A stretch of DNA of 64,000 nucleotides. It comes from Paracamarosporium sp. OC-R06-R3 (lineage: Eukaryota > Ascomycota > Dothideomycetes > Pleosporales > Didymosphaeriaceae). The notes beneath the pieces were generated by a model that saw only the letters and a program-made list of their open reading frames with translations, was not told the DNA's origin and searched no databases. This document shows positions 43,861 to 54,744 of this stretch, piece after piece. Positions within the stretch are counted from its first letter, which is position 1. Each line of letters begins with the position of its first letter. The DNA is taken from positions 62,001 through 126,000 of the forward strand of contig JACVRA010000165.1 in NCBI GenBank assembly GCA_019828545.1. Reading direction: 5' to 3'. The position numbers were made by a program, and so were the translations under genes.

Positions 43861-45396
43861 TCAGTTCCTCCATATCCGAATCTGCTTATCAGCACCACCG
43901 CTTCCAACCCTCTCTCCATCTGGACTCCAATCCAGCGCGAACACCTGGTCTTGATGACCCGGCAAATCCTGTTTCAACTTTCCGGTCCGCATATCCCACA
44001 CCTTCAAGGTAGTGTCTTTACTGCAGCTCGCCAACAACCGACTGTCTGCGGAGAAGCTCGCCATGTACACCGGACCTACGTGCGCTCGCAGCGTGAAGAG
44101 GAACTTCCCGTCCCGAGCAGACCATAGCTTGACATGATTGTCCCAAGCTGCAGATGCAAGGAGATTGCCGTCGGGCGAGAAGCAGACTTGGTTGATCTGC
44201 TTCTGGTGACCAGTCATTCGCGTCACAGGCTTGCTGCTACTGAGGGGTGTCCAAAGGAAAAGAGTGCAATCTTCCGAAGCGGTTGCCAGGCGTTCGACAA
44301 TCTCTCCGTTTATCGTCGCCGCTTTCTCGAAGCGCGATTTCGCTTTTGCGAGCTTCTCTTCCGGTGTTGCGGGTACTTTGCCGGTGTGATCGTGGTACGA
44401 GGTTCGGAGGACGAAGTCGGTCGACAGTGCAAGATGGTTTACCCAATGCGCATGGCCTGAGAGTGTGTGAACGAGCGTGCCGTCCTGGGCATTCCATACT
44501 TTGATCGTCTTATCGTGCGAAGAAGTATATATTCTTCCTGTGCCTCCCCATTTCACGCACGTAACGCTGCCTTTGTGTCCGGAGAGCGCATATTCCATCT
44601 TCCCACCGATGGCATCCCATACCCTCACCGTTCCGTCTTTACTCGAACTGGCTACTCTCGGCCGTCCCGCCTGTTGCAAGTGATACGGTTCCCACGACAA
44701 ACTAGTGATGAAGTTGGTGTGTCCTTTCAACGGCCCACCAATCTGCTTGCCCGTCTCCGGATCCCATAGCCGCACCTCGTTATCATATCCTCCCGACGCA
44801 AGCAGCGCGCCGTCCGGCGAATAACTCACCGCTAAGACCCATCTCGTGTGCCCCTTGAGCGTATGCGCTGGTGTTCCCGTATCGCAGTCCCATATCCTCA
44901 CCGTTTTATCTCCGCTCCCACTAGCCATCCGCGAACTGTTCTTCGGACTGAATTGCACCGCCAGGATATTATCTCCATGCCCACTCACAGCGGCCGCGCA
45001 CCGACTCACGGCCTTCACCCTGAACACTGCTTGCGGTGCATACTGCAGCACGACCTCCTCTTCTGCCGTGACCCTTCCGGGTTTCACCAACGAATTGTAT
45101 ACATCTTCCTTGTCGCCCAGTGCTTCGGGAGAGTCGCCGTGGTAGAACCGGTAGGGTATCGCATCGTCGTCGATTTGATCTTTGAGGCTGTTGAGCAGGA
45201 GATTGAGGTTCGTGGTCGTGGCTTGGGAGAGAGGGACGGTGAGAACGGGGAGAGTGCCCGAGGTGCCGGTGCTTTGATCCACGAAGCGGATGCGAATACT
45301 GCCATCGGGAATGGAAGCGGTGGGGGCTTGGACGCGGCTTGTTTCTATGGCTTCGCGCTTTTGGCGTTTGGACGGGGGCGGGAATTGGGTCGCCAT
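43861..45396 (-). CDS. RSA4: RSA4/Notchless, WD40 ribosome-assembly factor
   Basis: A single exon of 511 residues. After a Lys/Arg-rich start comes the NLE domain (IRIRFVDQSTGTSGTLPVL...LNLLLNSLKDQIDDDAIPYRFYHGD), whose ubiquitin-like fold binds the MIDAS domain of the AAA+ ATPase Rea1/midasin. Then eight WD40 repeats make the beta-propeller (for example GSGDKTVRIWDCDTG, GGYDNEVRLWDPETG, SSKDGTVRVWDAIGG, ASAAWDNHVKLWSARDG), ending GGADKQIRIWRN. Rsa4/Nle1 is needed for Rea1-driven remodelling and export of pre-60S ribosomal particles. It is convergent with the HET-domain gene (217 bp apart) and divergent from MSH4 (253 bp). Confidence 0.95.
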   Translation of the reverse strand: MATQFPPPSKRQKREAIETSRVQAPTASIPDGSIRIRFVDQSTGTSGTLPVLTVPLSQATTTNLNLLLNSLKDQIDDDAIPYRFYHGDSPEALGDKEDVYNSLVKPGRVTAEEEVVLQYAPQAVFRVKAVSRCAAAVSGHGDNILAVQFSPKNSSRMASGSGDKTVRIWDCDTGTPAHTLKGHTRWVLAVSYSPDGALLASGGYDNEVRLWDPETGKQIGGPLKGHTNFITSLSWEPYHLQQAGRPRVASSSKDGTVRVWDAIGGKMEYALSGHKGSVTCVKWGGTGRIYTSSHDKTIKVWNAQDGTLVHTLSGHAHWVNHLALSTDFVLRTSYHDHTGKVPATPEEKLAKAKSRFEKAATINGEIVERLATASEDCTLFLWTPLSSSKPVTRMTGHQKQINQVCFSPDGNLLASAAWDNHVKLWSARDGKFLFTLRAHVGPVYMASFSADSRLLASCSKDTTLKVWDMRTGKLKQDLPGHQDQVFALDWSPDGERVGSGGADKQIRIWRN

Positions 45397-45649
45397 TTTG
45401 CAGAAGGAATGTTGGCCGCGAGGAAAACAATTGCGTAGTTTATTGATGGTGGGGAGTTTGCGACTCCAAAATTTCGCTGCTGGTTATCGATAACGATGGA
45501 CACTAGCAGGGGTTGACGCGCTAAGCGATACATCCGCGGCTGCGATGCTTGCTCTTTCCTCCTCCAAGTCACTCACGCTTCGTCCCTTTGAAGCCTCGAG
45601 AGACGAAAGACAATTGATCGCAGACTAACTATCATCTTGACTGATCATC

Positions 45650-48600
45650 ATGGCTCACAGATCAAGGCAGCCCATCTCATACAGCACCTCGAGTTCTTCG
45701 TACCCAACATACAGCTACGGCAATGGTGAGCATAACACAACCACAACGTCCCGTCCCAGGACCCACCGGAGTACAGGGCGACCTTCGACTGCTCGTCCGA
45801 AGACCGGTGCATCTACAATCGCTCGTGCTGAGGCTCAGACCGTCATCTGTGCGGTCGCTGAGTCTCGTGGCATCTCACCGACAGTCGGCATCTCTTTTGT
45901 CAACATGGACACCGGAGAAGCTGTGCTCTGTCAAATCTGCGACAGCCAGACATACGTCAAGACAGTTCACAAGCTACGTGTTTATGGCCCCTCTGAGATT
46001 CTCATCGTGTCTACATCTGCTAGCCCCAAGTCGAAGCTGTTCTCCATCGTTGAGGAGAACTTGGAAATCATGGAGACCAAGATGACGCTTCTTGACCGCA
46101 AGTACTGGGCTGAGAGTGCCGGATTGGACTACATCAAGACGCTAGCACTTGATGATGATGTAGAGGCCATCAAGCTCTCTGTTTCTGGCAGTTACTATGC
46201 GGTTTGCTGCATAGCTGCTGTAAGAAACTCGGTCCTATATAGGGCTTTGATTAACACAACCCAGGTGTTGAAGTACATTGAGTTCGGTTATGGAGTCAAC
46301 TTCCCGTATCATTCCCTGAGGATGAAGTATGAACCGTCGGAGGGTTCTATGATGATCGACGTTTCTACCATCTACTCTCTCGAGCTTGTTCAGAATCTGC
46401 ACAATCCAAAATCTAGAGACTGTCTGTTCGGTCTGCTCAATGAAACCCAGACTCCCATGGGAGGTCGCCTTCTTCGCAGCAATGTGCTCCAGCCGCTTAC
46501 CGATGTTGACACGCTAAACAAGCGATATGATGCTGTAGATGAGCTGCAGATGAAGGAGGACATGTTCCATGGCACTCGCTCGGCTCTTAAGAATTTTCTA
46601 GACGCTGATAAGATACTAACAGCTGTATGATTTGTATCAAGGTCAGCGGCATCTCGTGTTAACTGCATTCTAGCTCATCATCATTCCGACTAAACCCACT
46701 ATACAAACTACTGAACAGAGCATCAACCAAGTCATTATGCTGAAGCAGTTCATCACCTCAGTTTCGCCTATCTATGAAGCACTCACTGGAGCACGAAGCT
46801 GGATGTTGAACAATATCCGTGAAGTTTGTGTCGATGAGAGCTTCCATACTTCAAAGCTAATCAACCTTAGCTTTGCGCTCCCGAAAACATTGCGCTAGTC
46901 CATGATCTGATCAATAATTACATCAACGAGGATACAACGTATGCAAGACAACCACTTGAGCTCCGGAACCAGCGAAATTATGCCGTGAAATCAGGCGTCA
47001 ACGGCCTGCTCGATGTAGCCCGAACAACGTACAAAGAAGCAATGGAGGATGCCTACCAACACGTTACAGAATTACAAGGTGAGGTGCTAGCCACCTTGAC
47101 GTCTACCAGAAACTGATCTCGCTGTCTAGAGGAATATGGCATTAGGCTCGATCTAAAATACGAGGCTGGTCGAAATTTCTACATTCGTATCCATGTATCA
47201 GAGCTAGAAGATAGTGTTCTCCCTCCAGTGTTCACGAATGTGTTCAAGAAGAAGAACATGATTGAGTGTCAGACCGTGGAGTTGATGAAAAGGAGCCAGA
47301 AGATCAATATCTCTCACCAAGAAGTTGTGCTAATGAGTACGTGTGTTTAAGAGAATCACTTGGGCAAACTAACAGCTGCAGGCGACGAAGCTGTTCAAAC
47401 TCTTATTGAGGAAGTGCGTGGACATATGTCAGCGCTGTTCAAAATCTGCGAAGCAATTGCGATGCTAGACATGGTTGGTCTTCCACCCTAAATATTGACT
47501 TTTTGTTGACTTGAACAAGCTCTCTGCCTTTGCTCATCTTGTTACTATTAACGATTATGTTCGTCCTCGCATCAGTGATACGCTTGGCATCAAGGCAGCT
47601 CGACACCCGATTCGTGAGAAGATAATGCAGACAAAATTTGTCCCGAACGATGTGTATGCTACACAGCAGTCCCGCTTTCAAATCATCACTGGCTGCAACA
47701 TGAGCGGAAAGAGTACATTCATTCGCTCAGTCGCACTTTTGTCTATCATGGCTCAAGTTGGAAGTTTTGTTCCTGCCAGCAGCGCTTCCTTCCCTATTTT
47801 GCACAATCTCTTCACCCGAATAGGTATGGATGATAGCATTGAAAGCAACGTGTCTACGTTTGCTGCCGAAATGCGAGAAATCGCGTTCATTCTACGGAAC
47901 CTTGAGAGGCGTAGCATGGCCATCATCGATGAGCTTGGCCGTGGTACCAGCACCCGGGACGGCCTCGCTATTGCCATTGCCATTGCTGAGGCACTGGTTG
48001 ATAGTAGGGCTTTGGTCTGGTTTGCAACACACTTCAAGGATCTGGCTACTATTTTATCCGAGCGCAACGGTGTTATCTGCCTCCACCTTGCTGTTGAGGT
48101 AAGCATTTTATCATATCAGAGATGACTTCACTTACATCGCATAGATGACTAACAATGATACTATGACCATGCTCTATCGCGCCGTGGAAGGCTCCGTACA
48201 AGAGTCTCACTATGGCTTAGCTCTTGCCCGTGTCGTCCCTCTTCCACCCCAAGTTCTCTCTGATGCTACCCACTTCGCGCATACACTCGAGCGTCGTCTT
48301 ATGAGGAAGAAGAAGACCTCCAAGAATGTTATCAACGAACGTCGCCGTAAACTCATCCTTGATCTCAAAGAGCATCTTGTGCAAGCGTATAATGGCACGC
48401 TGGAAGGTGACTTACTGGCTACGTGGCTAAAGGAGCTACAAACGGAGTTCGTCAATCGGATGACGGCTATCAACGAAGATGAGGAGGGTGCTGTAGAAAG
48501 CGAGGATGAAGATGAGGAGAGTGATGTCGATATGGGGGAAGATAGCTTAGTCGATGAAGAGATGATAGATGTTGGAGAGGATTCGCGAACAACGGCGAGG

Positions 48601-48732
48601 GACTCTTGTGAGCATTCCCCCACTATCATGTTGATCAACTCGAGGACCACATCGATGGAGCTAGAGTCAACAGTCAGGCCGGCTTCGGCGACGATGTCAT
48701 CGGTACGAGCAGTCTCAGAGAACATGTTTTAG
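45650..48732 (+). CDS. MSH4: MSH4, meiotic MutS homologue
   Basis: Seven exons, 45650-46624, 46674-46823, 46871-47078, 47130-47336, 47382-47473, 47520-48098 and 48145-48732, give 932 residues. It lacks the MutS mismatch-recognition domain I, as expected for MSH4, and begins with a Ser/Thr-rich leader. Conserved blocks include PTKPTIQTTEQSINQVIMLKQF, NQRNYAVKSGVNGLLDVAR, Walker A GCNMSGKST at about 602, AIIDELGRGTS at about 677 and WFATHFKDLA. With MSH5 it forms a clamp on Holliday junctions that stabilises meiotic crossover intermediates. The C-terminus after the ATPase is an acidic tail (EDEEGAVESEDEDEESDVD). The fifth intron has a rarer GTTGGT donor. The gene appears intact, which suggests the organism keeps meiotic machinery. 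Confidence 0.93.
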
Positions 48733-49523
48733 GCCGATATGAGGTACGATCATAAAACTACGGAGGAAGTTCAAAGGGCACTGATTGCTTCGCCATCATA
48801 AGATAGCGAACAATTAAAGTCGTCCTTATGCAGCCAAGCTCAAACTAGCTCTAAAAAGAAGTGTAGAATATTATAATGAATAGTTTCTCTTACGCAGATT
48901 CCCCGTATCGTCGTATCTGTTTGTCTTTTATTTTTTTCTTGTGTCGATAGCTTTGGTATGATCCACAGGTCTTCAGTCGTTTATATTTCTGGACGCCCAT
49001 TACCATGTCCAACCGCTTGACGCGCGATTGTGTGCAAGATCTCTAGTCTAACTTCCTCCACAATCTGGTTTAACTTTGGTAATGCAGCTGAAATTTTGCA
49101 AGAAGCGGTTGACGTCAAGGTTGACAAATGTGATGGAACGGTGAGATATCGCGAGTAATTCGGCTAATTCCTCGCATAACTTCCCCTAGCATTTGTGAAC
49201 CTTGCCAGAACACATCTTATACCGGCTACAATATGAGACGAATGAAAACGGCGCATGCCATACCTTTGCTAACATCGCTCCCGGCAATATCCCTGCCTTC
49301 GAGGGCTCGAGAGCGACGGCGAACTCTTTCTCACTCCAACACACAACCTCAATTATCCCTTTTTCACTCTCCACTCATACACCAGATCGACTATGCCTTA
49401 CTGAAGATGCACTTCGTCGATGGATGTCCACCGCATCTGCTGATGTCGCTTTATTGACATCCGTTACTTCAACTCTCGACGCGCGTCTTCCCAATCTAAC
49501 CCCTGTACTTACCCCAAACCACA
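48733..49523. other. Intergenic region, about 790 bp
   Basis: 3' flank of MSH4 (with an AT-rich stretch at about 48850-48950) and promoter of the next plus-strand gene. The frame 49202-49570 overlaps the next gene's start in another frame and lacks resemblance to anything. Nothing else recognised. Confidence 0.4.
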
Positions 49524-50448
49524 ATGCTGCACACTACGCAGTCCCCTATCGAGCAGACTATCCCACGTGACGCCAATGGAAACATCGATGTCAGTGCATG
49601 GGCTAAAGAAAACCTGGACCAAGACATCATCACCAAGAACATACTAGACCCAATAACCCAGCAGGAGCAGCTTCAGAAAGCGTAAGCCTTCTCTTCCCGC
49701 GACCCCTTCGCGAACACATCTAATACACGTGTTCAGCTCCGTCAAATACACTGCACAATGGGGCGTTAATCGCATCGTCTTCCGTGCAGAAGGCTGCGAG
49801 TTCCGCATCTCTGCTTCATTGGTAAACACGACGGCTGGGGAATACATGTCTCATGCCGCTAGGAAAACGGTATGGAAATGCCTCTGGGGACGTCAGTACG
49901 ATTGCTCACCGGACATGATCTAGGATACCGACCCATCTATTCTAGTCATTAACCTCCCGTTCCACGCCTGGATGGTGAATGTCGCCATAGGATTCTGGAA
50001 GAACCACGAGCTCGTTGTGTCCGAGCACAACAGCGTGTGTTTTGCGGTAGGAGTCGTAGACCAACCGATCGTTAAGGCGAAGAAGGCATCTCTACTCCGA
50101 TTAGCCCGCATGGTAAATATTGCCATCTACACAGAAGACGCAGTCATGCTAGACACAGTATACGCCACCATGCGATCCAGACTGATCAGCGGCGAGTACG
50201 ATGATGTCGAATTTCTGGATGCTATCAAATTTGTCTGGTGCAATCGGCCGGTTACCTGGGATAGATATGCCGTGATGCGCAAGATTCTTCTTACAGGGCT
50301 GCTACGCGTGCGGGCGGGCGTGGTCGGTGGCCACGAGAAGTATTTCTATCATGTTGTTGAGGAGAGCGGCGGAGAGGAGGGTGGGTTCATGCAGGCTTTT
50401 AATTTGGGGCAGATTTGGTGGGAGGAGAATAATCTCGATCTTGCGTAG
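49524..50448 (+). CDS. Unknown protein with possible divergent BTB-like fold
   Basis: Three exons, 49524-49681, 49737-49869 and 49924-50448, give 271 residues. Start MLHTTQSPIEQTIPRDANG in context CACAATG. Key pieces are GCEFRISASLVNTTAGEYMSHAAR, SILVINLPFHAWMVNVAIGFWKN, LLRLARMVNIAIYTEDAVMLDTVYATMRSRL, then FLDAIKFVWCNRPVTWDRYAVMRK. The order of a buried-strand segment, an ALVNxxAxxF-like helix, a LPxHAWxxxIxF element, a helix with a VYxxxR tail and a following helical block recalls the divergent fungal BTB/POZ proteins. This is a resemblance by eye and not established. Both introns keep frame (GC|C and ACG|GAT). The C-terminus ends in an acidic WWEENNLDLA. It is convergent with ERD1. Confidence 0.62.
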
Positions 50449-50968
50449 ATGGTGAACCGCATTGAGTGTGACGGTTCCGGGATACTTTGTGGGCTATGGT
50501 ACCCACCGGATGCATACGGTTGCCGTCTGTGCAGGTTTGTCTGGTTGTTGTGAAACGTCATGGTGCGAAAGGGGTAGAAGTTACGGTAACTTGATGCTCA
50601 GAATCAAACAACAAGTTTGTGGTTGAGGATCGAATAAAGGGAACGGGATAAATGTTATTTAATCATGGCATGAATCAGACATCCTCATTGCTTTGACCGT
50701 CTGGTCTGGCGTTTCTTGCTCGTAGCTACGAATGGAGATACCTCCACCAACCTCAAACGTAAGAAACATGAGGTGCATTCGAACGAGCAGCGTGCCGAGA
50801 CGCTCATCTCGGCGTTATTGTATCGGCGAGGGTACCTATTCTAGGCACTGAAAAGAGATCGTGTGAACTGGTATCTTGGTCCTTATCCATCTATTCCGAG
50901 AAATGCTCACGGACACCGGGGAATGCATACACTAAACGCTTCGTTCAGAGCCACATACTGTAACTCAA
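50449..50968. other. Intergenic region between convergent genes
   Basis: About 520 bp of shared 3' flank. No gene or repeat seen. Confidence 0.45.
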
Positions 50969-52310
50969 TCAGTCGTCCTCGTCAAACTTGTTCGACGCGT
51001 TCGCGAAGTCGCCAAGGAGGATATCATCTGGGGCAGGGCCGCGATGGTTCCGCACTGTTCAGGTTAGCTCTCGCCTCTCTCTGTCGCGAACCACACTCAC
51101 CCCACTCGCACTCGACACGAAAAAAGATCCATATCCACCTTCTCAGAACCTCCAATGCCTCCATTAAAAAGATACCTCCTTCCAAATCGTTAAAATGGTC
51201 CAAATGCGGACTTAGCTTGAAGCTCCATGTGCACCTCAGCACAGCGTCAATCGCAATTGCGGCGTAGTAGAACTCTTTCGCGTGGAACCAGCGATGCCGT
51301 CTCAGACCGTAAGGATGCTCCGGATTCTCTCTTTCTTTCTTACTCAGCAGGAGTGTGAGGTCCCAATCGCGGCTAACGTCCCACCAGAACGAGTATCCTG
51401 AATTGACGAGGACAGCGACCAGCCATAGGCGGAAAAGCGTCGCTTCTGACATACCATATTTGGAGGGTTCGGGGCTACGCTGCATGGCGGAAAGGACGAT
51501 AACGGGGAAAGCTGTGCTATATTTCAACGCATTGGCAAGATGGACGCCACCCCATCCTGTCGCTGGATTGATCTGCCCCGTCTGTTTATTCGCTTTCTGG
51601 ACGCGCGAGTACTCGGTGAGACATTGACGGAACCGGATGAGCGAGGGTACAGATATGATGAAGGGCACCCAGAAGAAGCCACCGCAGTTGCGGTTTGGTG
51701 GGCCGGTGGAGCTGTGTTTGGACGAGAAGAACATGCACAGGCTGATGAAAAGGTCCCCTAGCACTTTTGCGTAACTTGTCAACGCATCAGCGAGCAAGAT
51801 GTCCCCAAATTTCCCGTCCTGGGCCTCAGCGATGCCTCCTATGCTAATCCTTTTCAGGGTTGCAAGTGTTCGATGTCTTCCATTCCTGCTCACGAATGGT
51901 ATGGGGACAATGAAGCCGATGACGAGGACGAGAAGGTACAGATTGGGCAAGATCTCCCAAGCGGCGATATCGGCGGGACTTCCATTTGTGAGGGTCCAGA
52001 AGAGGAGCAGGGAAAAGACGAGGGGCACGGTGAGGGAAAGTGCGACACGATAGCAAGATAGGTAATGCGGCGGGTGGTGCGGAGAGTTACGCGCCGGATA
52101 TCGAACAAGAGAGGGAACGTCGATGCGAATTAGGGAGAGGTAGTGAAGGTTGAGGCCCCACGCCCATATGCCTAGACAACTGTATCAGCTTGTGCCATAG
52201 AAGAACGCATGTCACATACCCAAAACTATTATCAAAGCGACTCGATATGGAAGGGGCAGGATGCGGCTGAACCTGTCGAGCTCTGGCTCGACCGCGGGGT
52301 CAGCGTCCAT
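50969..52310 (-). CDS. ERD1: ERD1-like EXS-domain protein
   Basis: Three exons, 52310-52220, 52171-51101 and 51054-50969, give 415 residues. It starts MDADPAVEPELDRFSRILPLPYRVALIIVLG, followed by GIWAWGLNLHYLSLIRIDVP and PPHYLSCYRVALSLTVPL. Several membrane spans (about 7-8) follow, with EXS-type motifs such as FWWDVSRDWDLTLL and DAVLRCTWSFKL, and RWIWIFFRVECEWVRN near the end. Yeast Erd1 is a Golgi membrane protein needed for retention of lumenal ER proteins and proper Golgi glycosylation, probably by phosphate recycling. The EXS domain is shared with Xpr1/Syg1 phosphate exporters. The last intron (46 nt) restores EWVRNHRGPAPDDI and an acidic tail ending in DEDD. Confidence 0.9.
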
Positions 52311-52784
52311 GTCGACGCCGCCAGTCGCACTCCCTTATGTGTAAGTCGAAACGCGCCTCAGCACCTGCTCTTGGTCTCTCATGAATGGGTCTTGAACGAA
52401 TGACTAGAATTGAATCCCCGATTGCTTCTCTAGCGTTTCCCTGCGTAGTGCACGATGTCCCCGCTGTTGTCGCGTGTCCCTTCGAGTTTCCAGGAGATGT
52501 GGTTTCGCAAAATGAACGCCACACTTCGCTGACGTAACACTGCCCAGCCTCATCGACAGGGATGTTCATGTCCAGGGGAGATCGCGCCGCTAGCACCACG
52601 ATGATGACGCGAACATTTGGCAACAAAGCATACGCAAATGGCATGATTCTTATAACCTAACACGGTCCACCATTACCACCGTCGCTCTCGATTCCTCCTC
52701 CACCCTTTTGAAACCTTCAATCGCATACGAACCGATCCTCTACTCCCGATTCACTCGAGCTTCGAAAACTTCAGATACCTCACC
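52311..52784. other. Divergent promoter region between ERD1 and the 113-residue gene
   Basis: A 474-bp region between divergent starts. Pyrimidine-rich sequence precedes the right-hand gene (about 52670-52780). No further element recognised. Confidence 0.4.
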
Positions 52785-53239
52785 ATGTCGGGTCGTCTCA
52801 CTATCCCTAAGATTTTCATGGCCGGCGGTGCCGTTGGCTTCACCTACTACATGTTCATGCGGCCCTACTGGTTCCCGAACCCCTACAAGACGCGAGAGGC
52901 ACAGAACATTGAGGAACGATGGACTGCTGGTGGAGGCACGCCATACTCAACGCCCGCGGCAGGCACGAAGCGTGGTATGTGGTAGCATTGTATGCTGTCG
53001 TCATAGTGGATCAATGGCTAATGGAATGATGCAGGTGACTCTGAGAACGTTGAGTTAAGGCAAGAGAGCGAGCACAAGGGACCGCATACAGATGCGCACA
53101 AAAACAACATTAGCGACCAGCAGTCGACGGTGAGGCAATTCGTGAAGACATTGAGGGTGATTCAAGCTAACTTGTGATACAGGGCGTATGGCCAGGAAAA
53201 TTCTATGAGGCGCAAACGGGCAATCCGAAGGGAAAATAA
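52785..53239 (+). CDS. Small fungal protein with N-terminal hydrophobic segment
   Basis: Three exons, 52785-52974, 53035-53129 and 53183-53239, give 113 residues. Start MSGRLTIPKIFMAGGAVGFTYYMFMRPYWFPNPYKTREAQ: a short hydrophobic stretch followed by Arg and Pro, which could be a signal anchor or a mitochondrial-type N-terminus. The rest is polar with GGGTPYSTPAAGTKRG and an acidic/charged middle (DSENVELRQESEHKGP), ending GVWPGKFYEAQTGNPKGK. All three exon joins keep the frame, and introns carry GTATGT or GTGAGG donors and branch-like CTAAT or GCTAAC. I know of no named function. Confidence 0.72.
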
Positions 53240-54559
53240 GCTCGATATCTATCGTGTTGGTGGTTGGGCAAAAGAAAAGAAGAAAAAGGTTCGAGATAAC
53301 AAAATCGGCGACTGTAAGCTTAAGGAGCATTGAATCAAGCGCTGGCAACCCCTCTGTAAAACCATCTTGTATATACAACAAACCTTCGCCTCCGCACCAT
53401 CCATTACAAATCTGAAAGCGCTTCAATTATGTTGAGCAGATACCTTTCGCAAATATTTTCGACAATGTCGAGATGAAAAGGAAAGCTAGCAACTACATTG
53501 TATACAGTCAAGGCAGTCATTGACTCTACAGTCATATTTCAAGCACTCGCAAGGTCCTGGCAGATCGATCGAAGGTCGAACAACCTCTGGATGGACCAAG
53601 ATAAATCTCATTGGATCCTTGTCCTAGTTTGCAGGCGCACAGAATGTGCGAGGCGAATAATATGGCACGTTACTTCTCTTGAATCCATCCACTACTTGTA
53701 AACAGAACGGGAACGGCTAGAATCGACGGTTATTCCTGCTGGCATGAGTACCACATATATTTCTAAGGTCGAATTAGTCACTTGGATTTCCCATCTTCCT
53801 ATCTCCGCAACGAGCTCTGATTCGCACAATTCCCCAGGCATCACCCATCACGTGGATATCAGCCTAACCTCTGCGCTAGCACTACCATCGTCTCTCTCAT
53901 CTATAAAAGCCCACCTACATCTTCTTTTTTTCATACTCCCATACTTAAATTGCTGGGGTTCCCTGAGCTCAATCAAGATATCAGGGCACCAGTCACGACC
54001 ACGCATTGCACAGCGCGGATCGGTTGTGGTTTTGTGTTGTCTTCGGGCTACTCACCGGCATAATTTTTGTTGGACTCGCTTCTCGCTTTTCATTGGTGCT
54101 CCTAGCAATGCTAGGGCGTTGAGGAAGGGCTGCGTTTTGTGTGAGCATGAGGGTATTCAGGGTCTTGATTTTGAACAAAAACGAGCGACAACTTGGTCTC
54201 AACCCTACGTATGTGGTGATGATAATGATGATGATGTGTTATCATCCCAATCAACTATACAGAACAGTAAATGCTGACATAAAAGAAGTGTTCACGTAAT
54301 AGATATAGTGGACTGGCCTTCGGGACAAAGACCTTGAGTGTAATGCAGCAAGTTTGTCGTACTATGCAATGGCCGTCACGCATATAGCTACCCACTAACA
54401 ACCTGAAGCTATCTTTCCGTTCAATGTGATGGAGACAACCAAGTGAGTCCAAGCTAGCTGTGCACAACGATTACAACGTGTTTCAAACAGAATCATTGAG
54501 TAAGGAACATTGTCATAGTGCAGCGACGGTTCTAAGAAAACTGATTTCTATCTTTACTA

Positions 54560-54744
54560 AATGGACATCTCTGCGTAATGTATTAGGGGATGGAACGTAT
54601 GGCACCACGCTGCTTTCTGCAAGTTGGATATGTAGTGCTAATTGGCATTATCTCTGATATGCATACCAACGAGGGAGCAGCTCGAACTTCGTTGTATCAT
54701 GTGTGTCAAGCCATCCCCTAGTACATTACACAAAGATGCCCAAA
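54560..54744. mobile_element. Candidate TA-flanked 185-bp inverted-repeat element (MITE-like)
   Basis: Two arms of about 33 bp (54561-54593 and 54711-54743) are reverse complements of each other with 5 mismatches, 4 of them transitions, as RIP would leave. They are separated by 117 bp with no coding sequence. The dinucleotide TA lies directly outside each end (54558-54559 and 54745-54746), matching a Tc1/mariner-type target duplication. Arms also share an inner CCATCCCCTA. Only one copy is seen in this window, so it could also be a simple hairpin. Confidence 0.4.
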
